Origin: Paraburkholderia sp. Ac-20340
GTDB lineage: Bacteria > Pseudomonadota > Gammaproteobacteria > Burkholderiales > Burkholderiaceae
DNA length: 64,000 nt
NCBI RefSeq assembly: GCF_017104965.1
Contig: NZ_JAAGPR010000010.1
Coordinates: forward strand, 1-64,000
Direction of reading: 5' to 3'
Of this stretch, positions 9,641 through 17,084 are shown in pieces. The notes beneath the pieces are model-generated. The model worked only from the letters and a program-made list of their open reading frames with translations. It searched no databases and was not told where the DNA came from. Position numbers and translations under genes: made by a program. Numbering within the stretch: the stretch's first letter is position 1; every line of letters begins with the position of its first letter.

Positions 9641-10927
9641 TCACAGCGGCGCGCGTTCTTTCAGCCAGGGCACGACTTTCGCGGCCTGGGCGAGGGCGCC
9701 TGCGTTGTCGTCCTGACCTTCGTCCGGCTCGAAGTAGTGAAGCTGGTCCGCAAACTCCACGAAGGTTTTGTCGTCGCTGCCGAACGCGTCGAAGATGGGC
9801 CGCGAGTGCGTATTCAGGTAGCAGTCCAGATCGCGTCCCGCATGAACGAAGATCATCGGCACCTTGATGGACGGCGCGTTCTTCAGCAGGTTGGCGTTGC
9901 TCGACAGGCCCGACCAGGTCGAGAGCCACGCATCGGGCGTCAGCACACGCGCAAAACCCAGCAGCTGAAAATTCATGAGATCCGGGCGGTCGCTCAGCAG
10001 GCTGCCGTAGCCGCGATTGCTCGGATCGATGGAGTTGTCCGTGTAGTGCAGATTCGCCATCGTGCGGTAGATCGTCATCACCGGCTGGAACGCCGCGCGC
10101 TGCAGGATCGTGCGTTGCTGGGCGGGCGCCAGCGAGGAGAAGCCCGGCGCGGCGGACGTCAATTCGGCTTCGCGCTGGTCGGCGATCATCGCGCGCGCCT
10201 GCGCATCGAGGCGTGCCACACGGGCGAGCTGCGCCGCCCGATAGCGCTGCTGGAACTCCGGCGTATAGCGCGACCACTCGGGCGCCGGCCGGAAGCCATT
10301 GGCGGGGTCGTACATGTCGAGGCTTGCGTCGGTGAGCAGCGGGGCATGTTCGTCGACCACGGAAGGATCGATCGTCTCGTTCAGGATCAGCCCCTGGCCG
10401 CTGTGAGCGGCGAGCACGATCATCGCGTCGAAGGTCGGCATGACGGCGCTGCGCAAGGTCGTGGGACGCCCGCCCGGCGTCAGGGCGAGACGTTCGGCAG
10501 GCGGCAGTTGGGCTTGCGCCTGGTAGAAGCCGCCGAGCGATCCGCCGCCCGAATTGCCCAGCCAGATCACCTGTTCGACGCCGCACTCCTCCTTGAGCCA
10601 CTGCACCTGGGCGGCGATGTCGAGGATGATCTGCTCGTGTATGCAGGTCATGTCGTTGCCGGTGGTGCGCACGTTTGCGCCAAGACACGCGTAACCCGCG
10701 CGCAGCAGTTGCGGGAACAGATAGTGACGGCTGAAGTCCACACGCGGATGTCCCGCCACCACCGCGACGCGCGGGCGTGGATTGCTTTTGGGCGTCCAGT
10801 ACAGGCCGCGGCTTTGTCCGCCGTCGTTCGCGTAGGCGGTGACCTGCTGGCAATCGGCAAAGTCTTCCACGGGTTCCCGGAACTTGATCCAGGTGCCATT
10901 CCAGTAGGTTTTCGCGATCAGGCGCAT
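9641..10927 (-). CDS. Alpha/beta-hydrolase family protein
   Basis: 428 residues. The nucleophile elbow is WLGNSGGGS (GxSxG), a likely acid is in HAGRDLDCY, and the catalytic His is probably in DQLHYFEPDEG. An N-terminal PRVAVVAGHPRVDFSRHY strand comes before. The start at 10927 (MRLIAKTYWNG) has AAGGAA upstream. The protein has a long lid-like insertion (about residues 150-330) with NLHYTDNSIDPSNRGYG. No signal peptide is seen, so it is cytoplasmic. It sits between the porin and phosphotransferase genes in the catabolic operon; ester or thioester hydrolysis is likely, exact substrate unknown. Confidence 0.8.
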   Translation of the reverse strand: MRLIAKTYWNGTWIKFREPVEDFADCQQVTAYANDGGQSRGLYWTPKSNPRPRVAVVAGHPRVDFSRHYLFPQLLRAGYACLGANVRTTGNDMTCIHEQIILDIAAQVQWLKEECGVEQVIWLGNSGGGSLGGFYQAQAQLPPAERLALTPGGRPTTLRSAVMPTFDAMIVLAAHSGQGLILNETIDPSVVDEHAPLLTDASLDMYDPANGFRPAPEWSRYTPEFQQRYRAAQLARVARLDAQARAMIADQREAELTSAAPGFSSLAPAQQRTILQRAAFQPVMTIYRTMANLHYTDNSIDPSNRGYGSLLSDRPDLMNFQLLGFARVLTPDAWLSTWSGLSSNANLLKNAPSIKVPMIFVHAGRDLDCYLNTHSRPIFDAFGSDDKTFVEFADQLHYFEPDEGQDDNAGALAQAAKVVPWLKERAPL

Positions 10928-10967
10928 GTCGATGATTCCTTGGTTGGTTGCCGGTTCCGGCATTGCA

Positions 10968-12134
10968 TTAAAAATTGACCTGCAGACCCACGGTCGCGCC
11001 CACCTGACTTTTCTGGCCATCGGCAAGACCATTGGCCGTGCTGGCGTTGCCGTAGCCGAGCGCCGTGCCGGTCTGCAGCAAGGTGTCGTCGTCGAGCGGA
11101 CCGTTGTGCGCATAGGCCGCCGCCGCGTAGAGCGTGGTGGTCTTGGATAGGCTGTACGTCGCCATCAGGCTCACCTGGCTGAAGTTCGCAAGGTTCATGT
11201 TGGCGCTGGTCGAGGTGAGTGCCGCGCGTTTTGCGCGGTCGTAGTAGTAACCGCCGATCAGATTGACCGCCGGCGTAAGCGAGACCTTCACGCCCGCCCA
11301 GTAGAAGTCGTCGCGAATCTGCGTGACGCCGTTTCCGAACGTCGAATTGCGCCACCGGTAGCCGCCCATGAGACGCACACGTTCGAACTGATAGCTCGCG
11401 GCCAGATAGGCGAGGCGCGCGACCCCGGTTGGCGCGGTGGCGCTCGCGGTGGGGTTGGTCTGGTCGTAGCCCGTGCCGATCCCGAACGAATTGCCCAGGT
11501 AGAACACGCCCGCGCCAATACCCGACTGCGCGCGTAAATTGCCCGGCACACCGCCATCGGGAATGCTCGACACCTGCGATCCCTGATACGCGAAGCCCGT
11601 GCCGAACGAGTAGTGCGCCGCGACGTTGATACCGCTGAATTTTCCGGTGTACTGAATCGTGTTGTCTTCCGTGTAGCTGCCACCGCCCGCCACGATGCCA
11701 GGTTCGTACGCGATGCCGGTCACGAACGGCATGAAGCGGTACATGCCCCAGTAGAGGCTGGTGTACTGGCGGCCGAACGCAAGCTGGCCCCAGTCGGTCT
11801 GCCGCAAGCCGACTGCCGACTGGCGCGAGAACTGCAAGCCGCCCGCGAGCGAGCCGTTGCCGAGCTGGAAGCCGCTTTCGAGCCAGAAGAACGCCTGCAA
11901 ACCGCCGCCGAGGTCTTCCTGACCCATCAAGCCCCAGCGCGACGCCGAAAGGCTGCCGTAGTTCTGCATGCCAAATTTGCTCCCCGCGCTGCTTGCGCTG
12001 GAAACACGGTTGACGAACTCGATGCCGGTATCGGCAATGCCGTACAAGGTCACGCTCGATAGCGCGTGGGCTGGGGTGCTTGCCATGCCGAGCGCGCAAG
12101 CGGCTACGGCTGAAGCGATGAGAGCTTCTTTCAT
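10968..12134 (-). CDS. Gram-negative porin (OmpC/Omp32-like)
   Basis: 388 residues with a clear signal peptide (MKEALIASAVAACALGMAST, cleavage after AHA) followed by SSVTLYGIADTGIEF, the invariant start of beta-proteobacterial porins. Repeated aromatic beta-strands follow, with a RWGLMGQEDLGGGLQAFFW segment and a C-terminal Phe (VGLQVNF), the outer-membrane insertion signal. It would let small, often anionic solutes across the outer membrane. It is placed 82 bp after the VOC gene and 40 bp before the hydrolase gene, i.e. within the operon, so its expression should follow the substrate. Confidence 0.93.
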   Translation of the reverse strand: MKEALIASAVAACALGMASTPAHALSSVTLYGIADTGIEFVNRVSSASSAGSKFGMQNYGSLSASRWGLMGQEDLGGGLQAFFWLESGFQLGNGSLAGGLQFSRQSAVGLRQTDWGQLAFGRQYTSLYWGMYRFMPFVTGIAYEPGIVAGGGSYTEDNTIQYTGKFSGINVAAHYSFGTGFAYQGSQVSSIPDGGVPGNLRAQSGIGAGVFYLGNSFGIGTGYDQTNPTASATAPTGVARLAYLAASYQFERVRLMGGYRWRNSTFGNGVTQIRDDFYWAGVKVSLTPAVNLIGGYYYDRAKRAALTSTSANMNLANFSQVSLMATYSLSKTTTLYAAAAYAHNGPLDDDTLLQTGTALGYGNASTANGLADGQKSQVGATVGLQVNF

Positions 12135-12216
12135 TGACGTTTTGTCTCCGGGATTTTTTATTTTTGTGGTTTAGCGATCTGATGCCGCAATGAAACCAGG
12201 AACCTCTTACGCCCGA

Positions 12217-12774
12217 TCAACTGGGCGCATGTGCGCTCGCGCTTGTTTCGTAGCTCACGTCCTGCGCATTGAGCTCGCGCGTCCAGCACGCGAATTCGAG
12301 GCACACGCCGTCGGGATCGAAGAAGTACACCGAGCGCAGAAACACGTCCTTGTTCATCGTCGCGCTGATCTGCGCGGGCGAGTTGTCGTGATTCATCACG
12401 CGGGAAATCTGCACGCCTTTTTCGACAAGACGTTCGACATAGGCGTCGAATTTATCGGCGGGAATATTGAAGGCGATATGGTTGAGCGAACCGTGCGCCG
12501 AAGTGATCGAGCCGTGGCCGGGCAGATGCGCCGGCGCCGCAATGCCAGGATGCGCCTGCGGCGCGTTGGGAAACCAGAAGAAGGCGATGGCGTCCCCATT
12601 GCCGATGCCGAAAAAGAAGTGCTGTCCCATGCCCGCCGGAAGATCGATGGTCTTGATCAGCGGCATGCCGAGTACGTCGCGATAAAACGCCACCGTCTTC
12701 GCCATATCCTTGCAGACGATGGCCATATGGTTGACACCGAGGATGTCGAATTCGGTGTTCGTCTCTCTGGTCAT
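12217..12774 (-). CDS. VOC (glyoxalase/extradiol-dioxygenase fold) protein, copy 1
   Basis: 185 residues with a vicinal-oxygen-chelate domain: LGVNHMAIVCKDM with the first metal His, the central GSLNHIAFNIP with a second His, and VYFFDPDGVCLEFACW with the Glu ligand. A 183-residue paralogue at 28653-29204 shares nearly the whole pattern, including MGQHFFF and the GxSxTSAHGS/VSAHGS loop. VOC enzymes act as dioxygenases, isomerases or epimerases; here the position between a lyase and a porin in an acyl-CoA operon suggests a pathway enzyme rather than antibiotic resistance. Confidence 0.87.
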   Translation of the reverse strand: MTRETNTEFDILGVNHMAIVCKDMAKTVAFYRDVLGMPLIKTIDLPAGMGQHFFFGIGNGDAIAFFWFPNAPQAHPGIAAPAHLPGHGSITSAHGSLNHIAFNIPADKFDAYVERLVEKGVQISRVMNHDNSPAQISATMNKDVFLRSVYFFDPDGVCLEFACWTRELNAQDVSYETSASAHAPS

Positions 12775-12821
12775 GCTGACGTCTCCTTGTCTGTGTGATT
12801 TTTGTCCAGTGCGCTAGAAAA

Positions 12822-13745
12822 TCAAAGGGCTTCGCGACGTTTGGCGCGCTCGCGCCGCAGCCATGCGCTCGAGCGCCCGCCAAGCGGTTTCTGCAACTGC
12901 GTTTCGGCGAAATCGACGGCGTCGAGCAGGGGATCGAGTGAAATGCCGCTTGCGAGGCCGCATCGTTGCGCCATCAGCACGAGGTCTTCCGTGGCCAGGT
13001 TGCCCGCCGCGCCCGGTGCGAACGGACAACCGCCGATGCCGCCCACGCTGCTGTCGAAGCGGCGCACGCCGGCTTCCAACGCGGCCCACGCATTGGCGGC
13101 GCCCAGACCGCGCGTGTCGTGCAGATGGACCGCGAGGCGTTCGAGCGGCACCGCGTCCCGCAGCGCGCTCAAGCGTTGCTTGACCTGTAGAGGCGCAGCG
13201 GAACCGATGGTGTCGGCGATAACGATTTCGCCGGCGTGCGCCTCGGCCATGCGCGAGGCAAGACGCAGCACGACCGCAAGCGGCGTTTCGCCTTCGAACG
13301 GACAGTCGAAGGCCACGGCCACATAGGCGCGCGTGCGCAGACCGAGCGCGCGAGCCTGCGCGAGCGTCTGCTCGCACACGTCCAGCGCGGCATCGAGTCC
13401 CATGTTGATGTTCTTGCGGTTCATGGTTTCGGTGGCGCAGAGTACGACGGCGATTTCCCGGGCGCCAGCCGCGTGAGCACGCTCCAGTCCCTTGAGATTG
13501 GGCACCAGCACCGAATTGCGCAGTTGCGGCCAGCGCGCCTGCACGTGGCCGGTGAGGTCGCTGGCGTCGGCCATCTGGGGCACGGCCTTCGGCGAGACGA
13601 AGCTCGTCGTTTCCACGCTGGTCACGCCTGCCTGCACGAGATGCCAGATCAGGCCGAGCTTCTCATCGGTCGACAGATGCACGGCCTGATTCTGCAAGCC
13701 GTCGCGCGGGGCGACGTCGGTGATATGAATCGTGTCGGCTGTCAT
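12822..13745 (-). CDS. Hydroxymethylglutaryl-CoA lyase-like enzyme
   Basis: 307 residues of the HMGL/DRE-TIM aldolase family. The start motif DVAPRDGLQNQ carries the catalytic RDGLQN; VETTSFVSPKAVPQMAD follows, then HLHDTRGLGAANAW with the metal-binding His pair, and the loop GGIGGCPFAPGAAGN with the conserved Cys. The enzyme cleaves 3-hydroxy-3-methylglutaryl-CoA to acetyl-CoA and acetoacetate, or a similar 3-hydroxy-3-alkyl acyl-CoA. It starts 11 bp after the CoA-transferase gene. Together they suggest the operon's substrate is turned into a branched hydroxy-dicarboxylyl-CoA that is then split; that scheme is inference. Confidence 0.92.
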   Translation of the reverse strand: MTADTIHITDVAPRDGLQNQAVHLSTDEKLGLIWHLVQAGVTSVETTSFVSPKAVPQMADASDLTGHVQARWPQLRNSVLVPNLKGLERAHAAGAREIAVVLCATETMNRKNINMGLDAALDVCEQTLAQARALGLRTRAYVAVAFDCPFEGETPLAVVLRLASRMAEAHAGEIVIADTIGSAAPLQVKQRLSALRDAVPLERLAVHLHDTRGLGAANAWAALEAGVRRFDSSVGGIGGCPFAPGAAGNLATEDLVLMAQRCGLASGISLDPLLDAVDFAETQLQKPLGGRSSAWLRRERAKRREAL

Positions 13746-13756
13746 CGTCGGCGGCC

Positions 13757-14953
13757 TCAGGCGATCGTGCCGGCGGCGCGCAATGCGGCGATGCGGGCTT
13801 CGGTGTAGCCCAGCCAGCCGCTGAGAACTTCAGTGGTCTGTTCGCCCACTTGCGGCGGCGTGCCGTAGGCGCGCGGCGCGGCGCCGGAGAGCTTGATCGG
13901 ATTGCCGGGCATGCGCAGACGCTCGCCCTGCGGCAGCGTTACCTCGACCACCATCTCGCGCGCGAGCACCTGCGGGTCCTGCAGCGCCTGCGCGAAGTTG
14001 TTGACCGGACCGCAGGGAATGCGCGCCGCGTTGAGCCGGTCGAGCCAGTAAGCCGTCGAATGGCCGCGCAGCGTTTCGGCCACGAGCGCGTCGATCTCGG
14101 CGCGCGCCGCGTAGCGCACCGGTTGGGCGAGATATTCGGGCTTGCGCAGCGCGGGCAGGTCGATGCATTCGACAAAGCGCTCGAAGAACGGATCGCCGAT
14201 GCAGGCGATGATGATGTGGCCGTCGGCAGTCGGAAAGCAGTTGTAAGGCACATGCACGAAATGTCCGTTGCCGATGCCTTGCGGCACGTCGCCCGACATG
14301 AAGTACATCGTCGCCATGTAGTTGAGCAGCGAGATCTGCACGTCGAGCATCGACACATCGACATGCTGGCCGCGCCCCGTGTGCTCCCGTTCGACCAGCG
14401 CGGCGAGCACGCCCATCGAGCCGAACACGCCGCCGCCCAGATCGCCGATGGGGATGCCGCTGCGCGTCGGCCCCGATGCGGGCGTGCCGGTAATCGACAT
14501 GCCGCCGCCCATGGCCTGCACGACCTGATCGAAAGCCGGACGTTGCGTTTGCGGGCCGGTCTGGCCGAAACCCGTCACCGAGCACGTGATGATGCGCGGA
14601 TTGATCTGCGAAAGCGTGTCGAAATCGATGCCCAGGCGCTGCGTGACGCCCACGCTGAAGTTGTCGTAAATGACATCGGCGCGACGCACGAGATCGAGGA
14701 AGACTTCGCGCCCGGCTTCGGTCTTCAGATCCACGCAGACGCTTTCCTTGTTGCGGTTGAGCGTGAGGAAGTAGGCGCCCATGCCGTCGCGCGAATAGTC
14801 GGGATCATGTTCGAGCAGGCGTCGCGTGCCTTCGCCGCGACCCGGCGGTTCGACTTTGATGGTGCGTGCGCCCAGGTCGGCCAGCAACATGGTGCCGTAA
14901 GGGCCGGACAACATGTGGGTCAGATCGAGGACAGTAATGTGTTCGAGGGCCAA
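13757..14953 (-). CDS. CaiB/BaiF (class III) CoA-transferase
   Basis: 398 residues. The family opening ALEHITVLDLTHMLSGPYG is complete, followed by LGARTIKVEPPGRGEGTR, the segment NRNKESVCVDLKTEAGR, and a glycine-rich stretch AMGGGMSITG. Class III transferases move CoA from a donor thioester to a carboxylate, usually via a catalytic Asp. I place the start at the TTG at 14953 because GGAGAC lies 7 bases upstream and the protein then begins exactly at the family start; an in-frame TTG at 14998 has no ribosome site and overlaps the sigma-54 promoter. It is the first gene of the operon: substrate activation as CoA ester. Confidence 0.9.
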   Translation of the reverse strand: MALEHITVLDLTHMLSGPYGTMLLADLGARTIKVEPPGRGEGTRRLLEHDPDYSRDGMGAYFLTLNRNKESVCVDLKTEAGREVFLDLVRRADVIYDNFSVGVTQRLGIDFDTLSQINPRIITCSVTGFGQTGPQTQRPAFDQVVQAMGGGMSITGTPASGPTRSGIPIGDLGGGVFGSMGVLAALVEREHTGRGQHVDVSMLDVQISLLNYMATMYFMSGDVPQGIGNGHFVHVPYNCFPTADGHIIIACIGDPFFERFVECIDLPALRKPEYLAQPVRYAARAEIDALVAETLRGHSTAYWLDRLNAARIPCGPVNNFAQALQDPQVLAREMVVEVTLPQGERLRMPGNPIKLSGAAPRAYGTPPQVGEQTTEVLSGWLGYTEARIAALRAAGTIA

Positions 14954-14993
14954 GGTCGATGTCTCCAGTGTCTTTGACTTCTGCGTAGATAAA

Positions 14994-15009
14994 GGCAAGA
15001 CATATGCCA
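14994..15009 (-). promoter_or_regulatory. Sigma-54 promoter of the catabolic operon
   Basis: On the minus strand the sequence reads TGGCATATGTCTTGCC: a -24 GG and a -12 GC exactly 10 bases apart, with full TGGCAY and TTGC boxes. It sits about 40 bp upstream of the CaiB start codon. The divergent neighbour is a sigma-54-dependent activator, and a dyad suitable for activator binding is about 80-115 bp upstream. The three observations support each other. Confidence 0.8.
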
Positions 15010-15074
15010 GTCACGAAACCCTGCGTAAGCGCTTGATTTGATTCGATGTCGATGGAGCGGCTCGAAAATGCCTT

Positions 15075-15112
15075 GTTTCATGGCACAATCGTGAAACGTC
15101 GGCCACGTTTCA
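15075..15112. promoter_or_regulatory. Upstream activator dyads (GTTTCA/TGAAAC) between the CoA-transferase and prpR-like genes
   Basis: TGAAACGT (15092-15099) and ACGTTTCA (15105-15112) form a perfect 8-bp inverted repeat with a 5-bp spacer; GTTTCA (15075-15080) adds a third half-site in the matching orientation. The cluster is about 80-100 bp upstream of the sigma-54 promoter, the normal distance for an enhancer site. The last half-site ends 13 bp before the regulator's ATG, so the same protein could repress its own gene. Binding by the adjacent regulator is inferred. Confidence 0.7.
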
Positions 15113-15125
15113 ATGAGACAACGTT

Positions 15126-17084
15126 ATGCATCCGAATGCTGCTGCGTACTTCCGGACGGGACGTCCTCGTCTGTGCTTTCTCGGCTACCGGCAGATACGC
15201 GAACTGGCGATGCCGGTGGTCGCCGAATACACGGGACGCGCCGACATCGAACTGGTCGACGGTTCGTTCGACGAAGCGCTGGCGATCGCGCGCGATCGTA
15301 TCGAGCGTGGCGCGGTGGACGCCTTCGTGAGCGCGGGCTCGAACGCGAGCATCCTGCGCGCGGGGCTGCAAACGCCGGTCGCCACGATCCAGGTCACGGG
15401 TTTCGATCTCTTGCAGGCCTTGATCAAGGCGCGCGAGGTGGCGGCGCGGGTGGGCGTCGTCATGTACGGCACGACGATTCCCGAACTGGACGCCGTGAAA
15501 GATCTGCTGAATATCGAAGTTCGTCAGCATGCCTATCGAACGCCGGACGATGCGCGCATCCATTTCGAAGCGCTGCGCCGCGCGGGTTATGAGGCCATCG
15601 TCGGATCGAGTCTCGTGGTGGAACTGGCGCAGGAGGCCGGTTTGCACGGCTTGCTGGCGTATTCGCCTGCGAGCATCCGCAAGGGCTTCGACGACGCGCT
15701 CGAATTGGCGCGCGTCGCACGGCTGGAGGCAGGACGCTACGAACAGTTGCACAGCGTCCTGCACAACCTGCAGGAAGCCGTGATCGCGGTGGACCGGCAG
15801 GAACGCATCATCGCGGTGAATCCGCCTATGCAGCAGTTGCTGGGCGGGCAGGGAGAGCGGCTCGAGGGCCGGGTGCTGCAGAGCGTGGAGCCTGCGCTGT
15901 CGCTGCGTGCCACACTCGACAGCGGCCAGCAGGAGCGCGCCGTGGCGCAGCGGTTCGCGCAGCGCAACTGGGTTGCGCATCGCACGCCGATTCGCGAGCA
16001 CGGCGAAATCGTCGGCGCGGCGCTGACGCTCTACGACGCGCGCAACATCGAAGCCGCCGATACGAGCCTGCGCGCCATGCAGCGCCGCCAGCAGCACGCG
16101 GCCCGGCACAGCTTCGACAGCATTATCGGCACGAGCCAGGCGCTGCGCGATGTGATCGCCAGCGCGCGCCGCTTTGCGCGTACCGACCTGAACGTGCTGA
16201 TCACCGGCGAAAGCGGCGTGGGCAAGGAAGTGTTCGCCCAGGCGATGCACAACGAGAGCGACCGTGCGGGACAGCCGTTCGTTGCGGTGAATTGCGCGTC
16301 GTTTCCCGAGTCGCTGCTCGAAAGCGAATTGTTCGGCTATGACGAAGGGGCGTTCACCGGCTCGCGCCGCGGCGGCAAGCGTGGACTGTTCGAGGCCGCA
16401 CACACCGGCACGCTTTTTCTCGACGAGATCGGCGATATGCCTTTGCCGTTGCAGACGCGTCTTTTGCGCGTGTTGCAGGAGCGCGAAATCATGCGGCTCG
16501 GCGGCACGGCGCCGATTCCCATCGACATCCGCGTGATCGCCGCAACGCATCAGCCGTTGACCGAGTTGATTGCCGAACGGCGCTTTCGCCAGGATCTCTA
16601 TTACCGGCTCAACACCTTGCGTCTCGCGCTCGCGCCGCTGCGCCAGCGCCGCGAGGATATCGCCGCGCTCGTTCTGCCCATCGTGATGCGTTGTCTGGCG
16701 CGCTTTGGTTCGACGCTCGACGCCCGCCTTGCGCTCGCGCCGCTCATGCAGCGTCTCACGGCTTACGAATGGCCGGGCAACGTGCGCGAACTGGAAAATC
16801 TTTCGGAGCGCATCGCGGTTTTTCTGCTGCAGTTTGCGACACTGGACGAGGTGCCGTACGACGCTTTGAGGCACGACTGCCCGGAACTCTTCCCGGACGG
16901 CGAGCCGACTGCCGACGCCAGCGACGTCGATCCTGCCCGTCGTGCAGAACGCGTGCGCGATGCGATCCGCCGCGCCGGCGGCAGTCCGACCGCAGCGGCG
17001 CGCGAACTCGGCATCAGCCGCTCCACGCTCTGGCGCTGGCTGAAGGAACTGGAGCAGCCGGAGGCGCTTTCAGGCGACGCGTGA
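15126..17084 (+). CDS. PrpR-like sigma-54-dependent transcriptional activator
   Basis: 652 residues. N-terminal PrpR_N sensor domain (about 10-195, with IRELAMPVVAEY and PASIRKGFDDALELA), a PAS-like segment (about 205-305, LQEAVIAVDRQERIIAVNP), a sigma-54 AAA+ domain with Walker A GESGVGKE (361-368), the sigma-54 contact loop GAFTGS (408-413; the usual last residue is Ala) and Walker B GTLFLDEIGD (428-437), and a C-terminal Fis-type HTH (ARELGISRSTLWRWLKEL). PrpR proteins sense a small acid or CoA-derived metabolite through PrpR_N. It is divergent from the catabolic operon that has a sigma-54 promoter, so it very likely activates it. The 3' end overlaps the end of the convergent FadB-like gene by 15 bases. 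Confidence 0.92.
   Translation: MHPNAAAYFRTGRPRLCFLGYRQIRELAMPVVAEYTGRADIELVDGSFDEALAIARDRIERGAVDAFVSAGSNASILRAGLQTPVATIQVTGFDLLQALIKAREVAARVGVVMYGTTIPELDAVKDLLNIEVRQHAYRTPDDARIHFEALRRAGYEAIVGSSLVVELAQEAGLHGLLAYSPASIRKGFDDALELARVARLEAGRYEQLHSVLHNLQEAVIAVDRQERIIAVNPPMQQLLGGQGERLEGRVLQSVEPALSLRATLDSGQQERAVAQRFAQRNWVAHRTPIREHGEIVGAALTLYDARNIEAADTSLRAMQRRQQHAARHSFDSIIGTSQALRDVIASARRFARTDLNVLITGESGVGKEVFAQAMHNESDRAGQPFVAVNCASFPESLLESELFGYDEGAFTGSRRGGKRGLFEAAHTGTLFLDEIGDMPLPLQTRLLRVLQEREIMRLGGTAPIPIDIRVIAATHQPLTELIAERRFRQDLYYRLNTLRLALAPLRQRREDIAALVLPIVMRCLARFGSTLDARLALAPLMQRLTAYEWPGNVRELENLSERIAVFLLQFATLDEVPYDALRHDCPELFPDGEPTADASDVDPARRAERVRDAIRRAGGSPTAAARELGISRSTLWRWLKELEQPEALSGDA

Noticed and set aside
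9101..10978. Long plus-strand open frame (about 625 codons) opposite the phosphotransferase and hydrolase genes
   Set aside because: Arg/Ala/His-rich, no domain, fully antisense to well-supported genes; typical of high-GC DNA.
15081..15095. TGGCAC on the plus strand as a sigma-54 promoter for the prpR-like gene
   Set aside because: No GC at the -12 position 10 bases after the GG; the box lies within the activator dyads instead.
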